Shown here: piece after piece, positions 17,654 to 25,797 of the stretch
How positions within the stretch are numbered: the first letter of the stretch is position 1
Layout: each line of letters starts with the position of its first letter
Translations under genes and position numbers: made by a program
Notes under the pieces: generated by a model
Seen by the model: the letters and a program-made list of their open reading frames with translations, nothing else
The model's database searches: none
Told to the model about the DNA's origin: nothing
Assembly: GCF_018128905.1 (NCBI RefSeq)
Contig: NZ_CP063808.1
Span: forward strand, 8,060,001-8,124,000
Reading direction: 5' to 3'
DNA: 64,000 bases
Origin: Streptomyces sp. A2-16
GTDB lineage: Bacteria > Actinomycetota > Actinomycetes > Streptomycetales > Streptomycetaceae

Positions 17654-18001
17654 GTGGGCAAAAACGACCCGCACATCCATGTCGAGGTGAAGGTGGTCCG
17701 CGGCGAGGCCGCCGTGCGCACCATGCTCGCGGCCACGTTCGGGCTGGCCGGGGATCTGCCGAGCGTCGTCGGCACCGGGTGCGGGCTGCGGGTGCCGTAC
17801 GCCATGACCTCGCCGCGGCCCGACCGGGTGACGTGTCTGGCCTGCCGGGAGCACGCGCGCGCCGAGCATCTGCGTTTCGCCGACGAGATCGAGCGCCTCG
17901 GGAGCCTGCCGGGGTCCTCCGTCACCCCCACCGAGGCGAAGCGGGTCGCGGAACGGCATCGCGGGCTCGCGGAGGAGTTCTCGTCCGGCGGCGGGGGCTG
18001 A
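17654..18001 (+). CDS. Conserved hypothetical actinobacterial protein
   Basis: I do not recognise a named family. The 115-residue protein starts at a GTG with a very strong GGAGGAGGGG site 4-8 nt upstream. It opens with GKNDPHIHVEVKVVRG, then carries three cysteines (GTGCGLRVPYA and VTCLACREHARAEH) in a C-x(n)-C-x2-C spacing that could bind a metal, followed by a charged helical tail and a glycine-rich end. No signal peptide or membrane segment is visible. The codon usage (GC-rich third positions) and ribosome binding site support it being real. Confidence 0.7.
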   Translation: MGKNDPHIHVEVKVVRGEAAVRTMLAATFGLAGDLPSVVGTGCGLRVPYAMTSPRPDRVTCLACREHARAEHLRFADEIERLGSLPGSSVTPTEAKRVAERHRGLAEEFSSGGGG

Positions 18002-18138
18002 GGCCGGGACCGAGGCTGAGGCCGAGGAAGAGCGATGGCATCCGGCTCGCGGGCGCGGATACGCTCCACCGCCGGTGTCCCCCCTTCCTCGCCTCAGCCC
18101 GGTCGCCCAGTCTCCCAATCGCCAGGCCGCCCCGTCGC

Positions 18139-18567
18139 TCAGCCGAAGTCCGGCAAAGTCAGTGAGCCGTCCTCCGCCAGTGGGAAGCCCGGGTTGTACG
18201 CGATCTCCCAGGCATGGCCGTCCGGGTCCGTGAAGGCGCTGGAGTAGAAGCCGATCGCGTTGACGGCGGGCGGTTTGGTGATGGTGCCGCCTGCCTCGGC
18301 CACCTTGGCGAGGAGGTCGTCCACCTCCGCCTCCGAGCGGACGTTGTGGGCCAGTGCGATGCCGCCGAAGCCGCTCGCGGGGCCCGGCTCCAGTCCGCAG
18401 TCCTCCGCGAGCTTCTCCCGGCTCCACAGAACCAGGCCCAGCCCGCCCGCCTGGAAGAAGACCGTCTCCGCGACCTCCTGGCCACGCCAGCCCAGCGCCT
18501 CGTAGAAGGCCTTGGCGCGGGCGAGGTCGAGGACGCCGAGCGTGATCAGGGTGATGCGCTGTTCCAT
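18139..18567 (-). CDS. VOC (glyoxalase/bleomycin-resistance) family protein
   Basis: This single VOC-domain protein of 142 residues starts MEQRITLITLGVLDLARAKAFYEALGW, the standard first beta-alpha-beta module, and ends with FTDPDGHAWEIAYNPGF, the standard second module. Metal ligands of the family are partly recognisable (the late glutamate in HAWEIAY). The family covers glyoxalases, dioxygenases and antibiotic-binding proteins, so no specific substrate can be given. ATG 18567 is preferred because GAGG lies 8 nt upstream; a second ATG at 18573 is also possible. Confidence 0.85.
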   Translation of the reverse strand: MEQRITLITLGVLDLARAKAFYEALGWRGQEVAETVFFQAGGLGLVLWSREKLAEDCGLEPGPASGFGGIALAHNVRSEAEVDDLLAKVAEAGGTITKPPAVNAIGFYSSAFTDPDGHAWEIAYNPGFPLAEDGSLTLPDFG

Positions 18568-18604
18568 GCCCATCACCTCACGGTAGCCCCGCCCGCGGCG
18601 CACC

Positions 18605-19186
18605 TCATCCGCCGTACGGCCGGACAGTCCTCCCCTCCCTGAGCGCCCTCCCCCACCACACCAGCTGGTCCAGCATCGTCTTCGCCGCCGCCTCCGGGCC
18701 CGACGGGTCCTTCAGGCGGCCGTCGGCGAAGGAGCCGCCCGCGTTGTGGAAGCTCACCGTGTCCCTCGTCGTCACCGCGTGGAGTTCGGCGAAGACCTGC
18801 CGGAGGTGCTCCACGGCGCGCAGGCCGCCGGAGATGCCGCCGTAGGAGACGAGGGCCACCGGCTTGGCCTGCCATTCCGTGAAGTGCCAGTCGATCAGGT
18901 TCTTAAGACCGGCCGGGTAGCTGTGGTTGTACTCGGGGGTGAGGACGACGAAGGCGTCCGCCGCTGCGAGCTTGGGGGTCACCGAGGCGAGGGCCGCGGC
19001 CGCCTCCTCGGTCCGGGCGAAGGTCATGGGCAGGGGGACCTCAGCCACGTCCACGACCTCGGTGACCAGGTCGTCGCGGTCGTGCAGGCGGTCCAGGAGC
19101 CAGTCGGCGACAACGGGTCCGAAGCGGCCGTGGCGGTTGCTTCCGACGATCAGGGCGACATGAAGAGGAGCGGTGTGTGTCTGCAT
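18605..19186 (-). CDS. NAD(P)H-dependent FMN reductase family protein, probable SoxR target
   Basis: This flavodoxin-fold FMN reductase of 193 residues probably transfers electrons from NAD(P)H through FMN to quinones or other redox-active small molecules. The FMN phosphate-binding loop is GSNRHGRFGPVVADWL (~13-28), and the isoalloxazine-binding motif is TPEYNHSYPAGLKNLIDW (~90-107). ATG 19186 begins MQTHTAPLHVALIVGSNR. A SoxR-like box lies 16 bp upstream of the start. In S. coelicolor a homologous reductase (SCO2478, as I recall) is a SoxR regulon member responding to redox-active pigments, which fits this gene's position between nasA and nirB. Confidence 0.88.
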   Translation of the reverse strand: MQTHTAPLHVALIVGSNRHGRFGPVVADWLLDRLHDRDDLVTEVVDVAEVPLPMTFARTEEAAAALASVTPKLAAADAFVVLTPEYNHSYPAGLKNLIDWHFTEWQAKPVALVSYGGISGGLRAVEHLRQVFAELHAVTTRDTVSFHNAGGSFADGRLKDPSGPEAAAKTMLDQLVWWGRALREGRTVRPYGG

Positions 19187-19202
19187 GAAGGACAGCCTGA
19201 TA

Positions 19203-19220
19203 CCTCGACCAAAGTTGAGG
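19203..19220 (-). promoter_or_regulatory. SoxR-type operator
   Basis: On the minus strand CCTCAACTTTGGTCGAGG matches the SoxR dyad CCTCAAn6TTGAGG with one mismatch in the right arm. It overlaps a -35-like TTGACC at its upstream side, the position expected for MerR-family activators. Confidence 0.65.
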
Positions 19221-19463
19221 TCAAGCGCTGCCCCTGGCCGACGGGTCACCCGTTCACACGCGCGCCCTGCGCCCTTCGGGTTCTCTTCGACGTCACCCCC
19301 GCCAGACCGCCGTGACCTGCTGAAACTCCGAGCGATCAGCCTCGGTCCGCGCCGATCTGACACCCATTCACCGTATTTCTGACGCACCCTCAGGAAGCGC
19401 GCTCGGCCCACTGCCACTTACCTCGAAGGCACAGGGACCCACCCGAGAGCTCGAAGGAGCACC

Positions 19464-19985
19464 ATGCGCCCCACCGTCCGCCTGCTGACCGGCAGTGCGC
19501 TCGCCGTCGCCGCCGCGGGTCTCCTCTGTGCGCCCGCGCACGCCGGGGACACGGACGGGCTCGAGGTGTTCCCGTCCTCCGTGGTGCCCGGCGGGCAGGT
19601 CACCGTGAACACGACGGCGTGCGGGGACGGCGGCACGGCGACCGGCGACGCCAGCGCGGTGGGCGCGGGCACCTTCACGCTGGCGCCCAGCACCCACGAG
19701 GAGGACGCGATCGGACAGTTCCGGGTGCCGCCGAGCGCGCAGCCGGGGACGTACGAGATCGCCGCGACCTGCGCGGAGGGCGGCCGGCGGGTGACCGGTG
19801 ACCTGGTGGTGACGCTGACCTCGCAGCGGCAGCCGGTGCATCCCAGAGGAAGTGTGAAGACGGGGGTCGGTGGCGCGCTCGGCCCCGACCCCGTGCAGAC
19901 CGCGGCCGGCGTGGCGGCTCTCGCCGTCGCCGCCGCGGGCGGTACCTGGCTCCTGCATCGCCGGGCGAGAGGCGACGGGATCTGA
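19464..19985 (+). CDS. Exported membrane-anchored protein of unknown function
   Basis: This 173-residue exported protein has a signal peptide (residues 1-28, cleavage likely after APAHA), an Ig-like extracellular segment opening LEVFPSSVVPGGQVTVNTTAC, and a C-terminal membrane helix (GVAALAVAAAGGTWLL) followed by HRRARGDGI. It looks like a sortase substrate by layout, but I see no LPxTG or LAxTG motif before the helix, so simple membrane anchoring is safer. Two cysteines (in TTACGD and AATCAEGG) could form a disulphide. The ATG at 19464 has CGAAGGAGCACC upstream. A class F sortase gene follows 112 bp downstream on the same strand. Confidence 0.8.
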   Translation: MRPTVRLLTGSALAVAAAGLLCAPAHAGDTDGLEVFPSSVVPGGQVTVNTTACGDGGTATGDASAVGAGTFTLAPSTHEEDAIGQFRVPPSAQPGTYEIAATCAEGGRRVTGDLVVTLTSQRQPVHPRGSVKTGVGGALGPDPVQTAAGVAALAVAAAGGTWLLHRRARGDGI

Positions 19986-20097
19986 CGGACACCCTCCGCT
20001 GTCCGTCCGCCGGTACCGCATGTCCCCTCCCCCTCCGGGTCCGACGCCCCTCGCGGCCCGGAGGGGGACGGGCAGGCCAGCCGTAGAGGAGGCTCCT

Positions 20098-20724
20098 GTG
20101 CGCAACCGCAGCTTCGGCAACACCGCCATAGCGGGCGTCACCCTGGTGGCCCTGTGCAGCGGCGCGTGGCTGTTGCGCAGCGGCGCCGAGACACACGCCC
20201 CGCCCCAGCCGTCCGCCGCCCAGGCGCACGCGGGACGGGACAGCGGGCGGGCCGCCGCGCCCGCCCTGCCGCCGTCCCCGCCCGACCGCGTCCGCATCCC
20301 CTCGATCCACGTGGACGCGCCGCTGACGGCCCTGGCCCTCACCGCGAGCGGCAGCCTCGATGTGCCGCCCGCCAGGAGGAAGAACCTCGCCGGCTGGTAC
20401 GAGGCCGGCACCACCCCCGGCGAGACGGGCACCGCGATCGTCGCCGGGCACGTCGACAACGCGGACGGACCGGCCGTCTTCTACGGCCTCGGCGCACTGC
20501 GCAAGGGGAGTGCGATCGAGGTGGACCGGCGCGACGGAGGCATCGCGGTGTTCACGGTGGACGCGGTCGAGGTGTACGACGCGAAGGACTTCCCCGACGA
20601 GAAGGTGTACGGGGCCGCGAAGAGACCGGAGCTGCGGGTGATCACCTGCGGCGGGGGCTACTCACGGGCGACCGGATACCGGGGCAACGTGGTGGTGTTC
20701 GCGCACCTCACGGGGAGCCGCTGA
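20098..20724 (+). CDS. Class F sortase
   Basis: This is a membrane-anchored sortase (208 residues) with an N-terminal helix (AIAGVTLVALCSGAWLL), a proline/alanine linker, and the sortase beta-barrel from VRIPSIHVDAPLTAL. The catalytic triad is visible: His in IVAGHVDN, Cys in LRVITCGGGYS, and Arg in TGYRGNVVVFAHL. The short barrel and GHVDN motif fit class F, the actinobacterial type with few defined substrates. Start: GTG at 20098, with GAGGAGG about 5 nt upstream. The preceding exported protein gene is a likely partner. It overlaps the convergent phosphotransferase gene by 17 bp at its 3' end. Confidence 0.88.
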   Translation: MRNRSFGNTAIAGVTLVALCSGAWLLRSGAETHAPPQPSAAQAHAGRDSGRAAAPALPPSPPDRVRIPSIHVDAPLTALALTASGSLDVPPARRKNLAGWYEAGTTPGETGTAIVAGHVDNADGPAVFYGLGALRKGSAIEVDRRDGGIAVFTVDAVEVYDAKDFPDEKVYGAAKRPELRVITCGGGYSRATGYRGNVVVFAHLTGSR

Positions 20725-21253
20725 CGACCGCCTCGGCGATGGTGCGCGCGCAGTCCAGGGCCTCGGTGCGGGTGGTGTCGACCTCGAGGTCGTAGACCAC
20801 GCCCTGGTGGACGATCTCCGCCTGCTTCTCGGCCATCCCGCTGACCCGGTCGCCCCGGACGAGCTCGCGGCCCGCGGCGACGGCGGCCTCGCAGCGCACG
20901 CCGACCCACAGCACGTCCAGTCCGTCCAGCGACTTTCGCCACCGCTCCTGCGAATGCGCGCCGCCCAGGAACACGTCGTCGACGATCACCCGGGCGCCCG
21001 CCCAGGCCGTCGCCGTGACCCCCGCCCGCCAGGCCGCCTCCAGGCGCGAGAACTCCTCCCCGACGCTCACCCCGCCGTCCGCGGCGAACTCGATTCCCGC
21101 GTCGCCCGCCCGGAGCGAGGCCGGCAGCGACTCCACGAAGCCGTCGATGCCGAAGGCCAGCCACGGGTCCGGCAGGACCGCCTGGAGACATCGCACGATC
21201 CCGGACTTGCCGGAACTGGAACCCCCGTTGAGCACGATCACCTGAGTCGTCAC
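20708..21253 (-). CDS. Chloramphenicol phosphotransferase-like (CPT) kinase
   Basis: This P-loop kinase of 181 residues belongs to the CPT family, best known from Streptomyces venezuelae chloramphenicol 3-O-phosphotransferase. The Walker A motif GGSSSGKSG is at residues ~10-18, and the catalytic aspartate is likely in FGIDGFVESLP (~residue 37). RVIVDDVFLGG, WVGVRCEAAVA and the lid segment with arginines (ELVRGDRVSGMAEKQ) follow the family pattern. Actual chloramphenicol resistance is not implied; many members act on unknown hydroxylated substrates. The ATG at 21253 gives MTTQVIVLNGG. Confidence 0.85.
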   Translation of the reverse strand: MTTQVIVLNGGSSSGKSGIVRCLQAVLPDPWLAFGIDGFVESLPASLRAGDAGIEFAADGGVSVGEEFSRLEAAWRAGVTATAWAGARVIVDDVFLGGAHSQERWRKSLDGLDVLWVGVRCEAAVAAGRELVRGDRVSGMAEKQAEIVHQGVVYDLEVDTTRTEALDCARTIAEAVVSGSP

Positions 21254-21403
21254 GGCGTCACCGTAGCCTCAGGCGGGCCCCTGTTCGTACGCAATATCGG
21301 CGGCCGGCGCGAGGCGAAGGCCGGCGGGCGCCCCGGCCGGACCATGGTGGGCGGCTCGATCACGCGCGGTCCGCGGGCGTACGGCTTCCTCACAGCGCTC
21401 CCC

Positions 21404-21462
21404 CGGCCCCGGCCCCGAACCCTCACACCCGCCCTCGGCCCCGGCTCCGAACCCTCACACCC
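21404..21462. repeat. 27-bp direct repeat, period 32 bp
   Basis: Two copies (21404-21430 and 21436-21462) ending GAACCCTCACACCC differ at one position. They lie just upstream of the GlnR box of the nitrite reductase operon. Confidence 0.7.
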
Positions 21463-21487
21463 ACCCCCGGCCACTGCTGAGGGCAGC

Positions 21488-21525
21488 GTTCCTCGCGGGA
21501 AACAGAGGTGATGCGGTCGGGAAAC
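21488..21525 (+). promoter_or_regulatory. GlnR box of the nitrite reductase operon
   Basis: The sequence reads GTTCC-n6-GAAAC-n6-GATGC-n6-GAAAC with exact 11-bp phasing. Both b-elements are perfect GAAAC; the a-elements are degenerate. It ends 23 bp before the first ATG of the operon. The nirB operon is a classical GlnR-activated target in Streptomyces. Confidence 0.7.
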
Positions 21526-21548
21526 ACCCACCACGCACGCTCCTGGAC

Positions 21549-22763
21549 ATGACCTCGAATACGCGTGTGGTGGTGATCGGCGCCGGGCTCGCGGGCGTCC
21601 GGCTCGCCCGGCGGCTCGGAGAGCTCGGCACGCCCGTGACGCTGATCGGCGAGGAGGAGCACCGCCCGTACAACCGGGTGCTCCTGGCCGAGGTGCTGGC
21701 GGGCCGGTACACCCCGGAGGTGATCGCGCTCCCGGCGCCGGCCGCGCTGACCCGGGCGCGGGTCGCCGGCATCGACCGCGGGGCCCGGACCGTCGAGTGC
21801 GCGGACGGCTCGAAGATCGCGTACGACACGCTGGTCCTGGCCACCGGCTCGAACCCGGTGCTGCCGCCGCTGCGGGGTCTGTTCACCCCCGACCACGAGC
21901 TGCCCGTGGGCGTCCACGCCTTCCGGACCATGGACGACTGCCTGGGTCTGTCCGAGGCGGTCCGGCCGGGAGTGAAGGCCGTCGTGATCGGCGGCGGGCT
22001 CCTCGGGGTCTCGGCGGCCCGTGCGCTCGCCCAGCGCGGCGCCCAGGTGATCCTCGCCCAGCAGTCCGAGCGGCTCATGGAGCGCCAGCTCGACCCGAGC
22101 GCGTCCAAGCTGGTCCGGCGCCACCTCGGGGACCTCGGCGTCGAGGTCCACACCGACCTGCGCGTGCGGGACGTGCGCTGTGTCGGCGGTGCGGTCCGCT
22201 CGGTGGAGATGGCCGACGGTTACGCCCTGGACGCCGAGATCGTGGTCCTGGCCTGCGGGGTCCACCCCCGTGTCGGCCTCGCGCAGACCGCGGGCCTGGA
22301 GGTGCGCAAGGGGATCGTCGTGGACGACGAACTGCGCACGTCCGACCCGCACATCCACGCCATCGGCGACTGCGCCCAGCACGACGGCACGGTCTACGGC
22401 CTCGCCACCCCGGCCCTCGAACAGGCCGATGTGCTCGCCGAGTTGCTCGCCGGTCGGACGAACGCCCGCTACACCGGCACCCGTTCGCTGACCCGGCTCA
22501 CGCTCGCCGGGCAGACCGCCTTCGACCTGGCCGCGTTCGGCGAGACCGAGGCGCTCCCGGGCGACGACGTGGTCCAACTCGCGGACGCCACCCGCGGCAC
22601 CTACCGCAAGGTCGTCGTCCGCGACGACCGCCTGGTCGGCGGGGTCCTCGTCGGCGAACTCGGCACCGTCGGCGCGCTCGCCCGCGCCTGGGAGGGAGCA
22701 GAGCCGCTCCCCTCCGACGGCGGACCGCTGCTCCACCTGCTCACCAACGATGGAGGCTCCTGA
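21549..22763 (+). CDS. FAD/NAD(P) oxidoreductase of the nitrite/nitrate reductase operon
   Basis: This pyridine nucleotide-disulphide-type flavoprotein of 404 residues is related to the N-terminal domain of NirB. The FAD motif is VVIGAGLAGVRLARRL (~8-23), the NAD motif VVIGGGLLGVSAARAL (~150-165), and the second FAD motif IHAIGDCAQHDG (~270). Unlike NirB it lacks the bacterioferritin-associated-ferredoxin-like Fe-S and siroheme domains. It is the first gene behind the GlnR box, and its stop overlaps the nirB start by 1 bp. It probably supplies electrons to the assimilatory enzymes, perhaps to NasA, which has no dedicated reductase in the window; this is inference. Confidence 0.88.
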   Translation: MTSNTRVVVIGAGLAGVRLARRLGELGTPVTLIGEEEHRPYNRVLLAEVLAGRYTPEVIALPAPAALTRARVAGIDRGARTVECADGSKIAYDTLVLATGSNPVLPPLRGLFTPDHELPVGVHAFRTMDDCLGLSEAVRPGVKAVVIGGGLLGVSAARALAQRGAQVILAQQSERLMERQLDPSASKLVRRHLGDLGVEVHTDLRVRDVRCVGGAVRSVEMADGYALDAEIVVLACGVHPRVGLAQTAGLEVRKGIVVDDELRTSDPHIHAIGDCAQHDGTVYGLATPALEQADVLAELLAGRTNARYTGTRSLTRLTLAGQTAFDLAAFGETEALPGDDVVQLADATRGTYRKVVVRDDRLVGGVLVGELGTVGALARAWEGAEPLPSDGGPLLHLLTNDGGS

Positions 22764-25366
22764 TGACCGCCCACCCGGAGGCCACGGAGGCCACCCCCAC
22801 GATCGTCCTCGTCGGCCACGGCATGGTCGGCCAGCGCTTTCTGGAGGCGCTCGCCGAGCGCGGCCTGACCGCGACCCACCGTGTGGTCGTGCTCTGCGAG
22901 GAGCCGCGTCCCGCGTACGACCGCGTCGCGCTCACCTCGTATTTCTCGGGGAAGACGCCCGAGGAACTCTCCATGACGGACATGGAGTTCATCGCCACGC
23001 ACGGCATCGAGCTGTACGTCGGCGACCCGGCCGTCACGATCGACCGTGAGGCGAAGAAGGTCACCGCGAAGTCCGGGCAGGTCTTCGACTACGAGACCCT
23101 CGTCCTCGCCACCGGCTCCTACCCCTTCGTGCCGCCGGTCCCGAATAAGGACGCCCAGGGCTGCTTCGTCTACCGCACGATCGAGGACCTCCTCGCCATC
23201 GAGGAGTACGCGAAGACCCGCACCACCGGTGCCGTGGTCGGCGGCGGTCTGCTCGGTCTGGAGGCGGCCGGTGCGCTGAAGGGGCTCGGACTCACCTCCC
23301 ACATCGTCGAGTTCGCGCCGCGGCTGATGCCGGTGCAGGTCGACGAGGGCGGTGGCGCGGCGCTGCTGCGCACCATCGAGGAGATGGGGCTCTCCGTCCA
23401 CACGGGCGTCGGCACGCAGGAGATCGTCGTCGGCTCCGACGGCGCCGTCACCGGCATGAAGCTCTCCGACGGCAGCGAACTCGCCACCGACCTGGTGGTG
23501 TTCAGCGCCGGTGTCCGTCCCCGCGACCAGCTGGCCCGGGACTGCGGCCTGACGGTCGGCGAGCGCGGCGGCATCACGGTCGACGAGCAGTGCCGCACGG
23601 TCGCCGATCCGCACGTCTTCGCGATCGGCGAGTGCGCGCTGGCCGCCGACGGTCGCGTCTACGGTCTGGTGGCCCCCGGCTACGAGCAGGCCGAGACCGC
23701 GGCGGCGACCATCGCCTCCGACGAGGCCGCCTTCCTGGGCGCCGACCTGTCCACCAAGCTGAAGCTGCTCGGCGTGGACGTGGCATCCTTCGGCGACGCG
23801 CACGGCGCGACGGCGGACTGCCTCGACGTCGTCTACTCCGACTCGCGTGCGGGCCTGTACAAGAAGCTGGTCATCGGCCGCGACGGCACGCTGCTCGGCG
23901 GCATCCTGGTCGGTGACGCGGAGGCGTACGGCACGCTGAAGGCGTTCACCGGTTCGGTCCCGCCGGTCAAGCCCGAGTCGCTGGTGCTGCCCGCCGGTGC
24001 CGGCGAGTCCGTCCAGCTCGGCCCGACCGCGCTGCCGGACGACGCGATCATCTGCTCCTGCAACAACGTCCGCAAGGGCACGATCCGCGGAGCGGTCACC
24101 GAGCACAACTGCACCACCGTGCCCGAGGTGAAGAAGTGCACCAAGGCCGGTACCACGTGCGGCAGTTGCGTCAAGGTGCTGGGCCAGCTGGTCACCGCCG
24201 AGCTGGAGGCGTCCGGCGTCGAGGTCGACAAGGGCCTGTGCGGGTGCTTCTCGCAGACCCGCGAGGAGCTCTACGAGATCGTCCTCGCCCTGCGCATCAA
24301 CACCTACCAGGACCTGCTGGACCGCTACGGCCGCGACGGCGCCCGCGGCGGCGACGGCTGCGAGATCTGCAAGCCGGCGGTCGCCTCGATCATCGCCTCC
24401 CTGGCCCCGACGATCGGCGCGAGCGGCTACGTCCTGGACGGCGAGCAGGCGGCCCTCCAGGACTCCAACGACCACTTCCTCGCCAACATCCAGAAGAACG
24501 GCTCCTACTCGGTCGTGCCGCGCATCCCCGGCGGTGAGATCACCCCCGAGGGCCTCATCGTGATCGGTGAGATCGCCCGCGACTTCGGCCTCTACACGAA
24601 GATCACCGGCGGCCAGCGGATCGACATGTTCGGCGCCCGCGTCGAACAACTCCCTCTCATCTGGACCCGGTTGGTGGACGCCGGCTTCGAGTCCGGGCAC
24701 GCCTACGGCAAGTCGCTGCGCACCGTGAAGTCCTGCGTCGGGCAGACCTGGTGCCGCTACGGCGTCCAGGACTCGGTCCGCATGGCGATCGACCTGGAGC
24801 TGCGCTACCGGGGGCTCAGGTCGCCGCACAAGCTCAAGTCGGCGGTCTCCGGGTGCGCCCGCGAGTGCGCCGAGGCCCAGTCGAAGGACTTCGGGGTGAT
24901 CGCCACCTCCAGCGGCTGGAACCTGTACGTCGGCGGCAACGGCGGCGCGACCCCCCGCCACGCGGACCTGCTGGCCCAGGACCTCACCGACGCCGAACTG
25001 ATCAAGCTGATCGACCGGTTCCTGATGTTCTACATCCGCACCGCGGACCGCCTGGAGCGCACCTCGACCTGGCTGGAGCGCATCCCCGGCGGCCTGGACC
25101 ATGTCCGTGACGTGGTCGTGGAGGACTCCCTCGGCATCTGCGAGGAGCTGGAGTCCCTGATGACGGCCCACGTGGCGCACTACGCCGACGAGTGGGCGAC
25201 CACCATCAACGACCCCGAGAAGCTCGCCCGGTTCGTGTCCTTCGTGAACGCGCCGGACACCCCCGACCCGGTCGTCGGCTTCGTCCCCGAGCGCGACCAG
25301 ATCAAGCCCGACCTGCCGCTGCTGACCATCGGCCACCGTCCCCTGGAAGGAAGCGCCCAGCGATGA
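22763..25366 (+). CDS. nirB: Assimilatory nitrite reductase, large subunit
   Basis: NirB reduces nitrite to ammonium with NAD(P)H in the cytoplasm. At 867 residues it is full length. Domain order: an FAD/NAD reductase module (GHGMVGQRFLEAL near 18; GGGLLGLEAAGAL near 160; VFAIGECAL near 290); a BFD-like [2Fe-2S] region (ICSCNNVRKG and CTKAGTTCGSCVK); and the sulfite/nitrite reductase domain, with four cysteines in CVGQTWC and CARECAEAQ binding the [4Fe-4S]-siroheme centre. The ATG at 22763 overlaps the previous stop by 1 bp (TGATG), and the end overlaps nirD by 4 bp. It requires siroheme, which links it to the CbiX-like gene at 7581. Confidence 0.97.
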   Translation: MTAHPEATEATPTIVLVGHGMVGQRFLEALAERGLTATHRVVVLCEEPRPAYDRVALTSYFSGKTPEELSMTDMEFIATHGIELYVGDPAVTIDREAKKVTAKSGQVFDYETLVLATGSYPFVPPVPNKDAQGCFVYRTIEDLLAIEEYAKTRTTGAVVGGGLLGLEAAGALKGLGLTSHIVEFAPRLMPVQVDEGGGAALLRTIEEMGLSVHTGVGTQEIVVGSDGAVTGMKLSDGSELATDLVVFSAGVRPRDQLARDCGLTVGERGGITVDEQCRTVADPHVFAIGECALAADGRVYGLVAPGYEQAETAAATIASDEAAFLGADLSTKLKLLGVDVASFGDAHGATADCLDVVYSDSRAGLYKKLVIGRDGTLLGGILVGDAEAYGTLKAFTGSVPPVKPESLVLPAGAGESVQLGPTALPDDAIICSCNNVRKGTIRGAVTEHNCTTVPEVKKCTKAGTTCGSCVKVLGQLVTAELEASGVEVDKGLCGCFSQTREELYEIVLALRINTYQDLLDRYGRDGARGGDGCEICKPAVASIIASLAPTIGASGYVLDGEQAALQDSNDHFLANIQKNGSYSVVPRIPGGEITPEGLIVIGEIARDFGLYTKITGGQRIDMFGARVEQLPLIWTRLVDAGFESGHAYGKSLRTVKSCVGQTWCRYGVQDSVRMAIDLELRYRGLRSPHKLKSAVSGCARECAEAQSKDFGVIATSSGWNLYVGGNGGATPRHADLLAQDLTDAELIKLIDRFLMFYIRTADRLERTSTWLERIPGGLDHVRDVVVEDSLGICEELESLMTAHVAHYADEWATTINDPEKLARFVSFVNAPDTPDPVVGFVPERDQIKPDLPLLTIGHRPLEGSAQR

Positions 25367-25713
25367 CCCTGGCACCCGAGACCACCGACCTGAAGGTCCA
25401 ACTCCAGCTGAACGGCGACTGGTTCGCGGTCTGCGAGCTGGCCCGGCTGCTCCCCGGCCGGGGGGTGGCGGCCCTGCTGCCCGACGGCCGTCAGGCGGCC
25501 CTGTTCCGCGACCGTGCGGGCAACCTGTACGCCGTCGACAACCGCGACCCCTTCGGCGGGGCGGCGGTCCTCTCCCGCGGCCTGACCGGCACCCACCAGG
25601 GCCGCCCCTTCGTCGCCTCCCCCCTGCTGAAGCAGCGGTTCGACCTGGAGACCGGGCAGTGCCTGGACGACGAGTCAGTGCGCATCACGACGTACGAGGT
25701 GCGGGCGGTGTAG
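25363..25713 (+). CDS. nirD: Assimilatory nitrite reductase, small subunit
   Basis: This is a Rieske-fold small subunit (116 residues) that associates with NirB. As usual for NirD it lacks the Rieske Cys/His iron ligands, so no [2Fe-2S] is expected. Recognisable segments are WFAVCELARLLPGRGVAALL, LYAVDNRDPFGGAAVLSRGL and DLETGQCLDDESVRITTYEVR. Its ATG overlaps the nirB stop (ATGA), indicating coupled translation. A 16-bp perfect tandem duplication spans its stop codon. Confidence 0.93.
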   Translation: MTLAPETTDLKVQLQLNGDWFAVCELARLLPGRGVAALLPDGRQAALFRDRAGNLYAVDNRDPFGGAAVLSRGLTGTHQGRPFVASPLLKQRFDLETGQCLDDESVRITTYEVRAV

Positions 25714-25736
25714 CGGGGCGGCGGTGTAGCGGGGCG
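25705..25736. repeat. 16-bp tandem duplication across the nirD stop codon
   Basis: GCGGTGTAGCGGGGCG occurs twice in direct succession (25705-25720 and 25721-25736); the first copy contains the nirD stop TAG at 25711-25713. Confidence 0.85.
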
Positions 25737-25797
25737 GCGGGGCGGCGGCCCGGAAATCCGCTGGAGCGGTGAAAGTGCCCCGTGCTTGCATGAGGGC

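Noticed and set aside
20708..21253. True chloramphenicol resistance gene
   Set aside because: The protein is CPT-like, but the family is broad and there is no chloramphenicol cluster nearby, so a resistance call is unsupported.
22601..25375. A 924-codon open frame on the minus strand
   Set aside because: It is the shadow of nirB; it shows no recognisable domain and conflicts with the coupled reductase-nirB-nirD operon.
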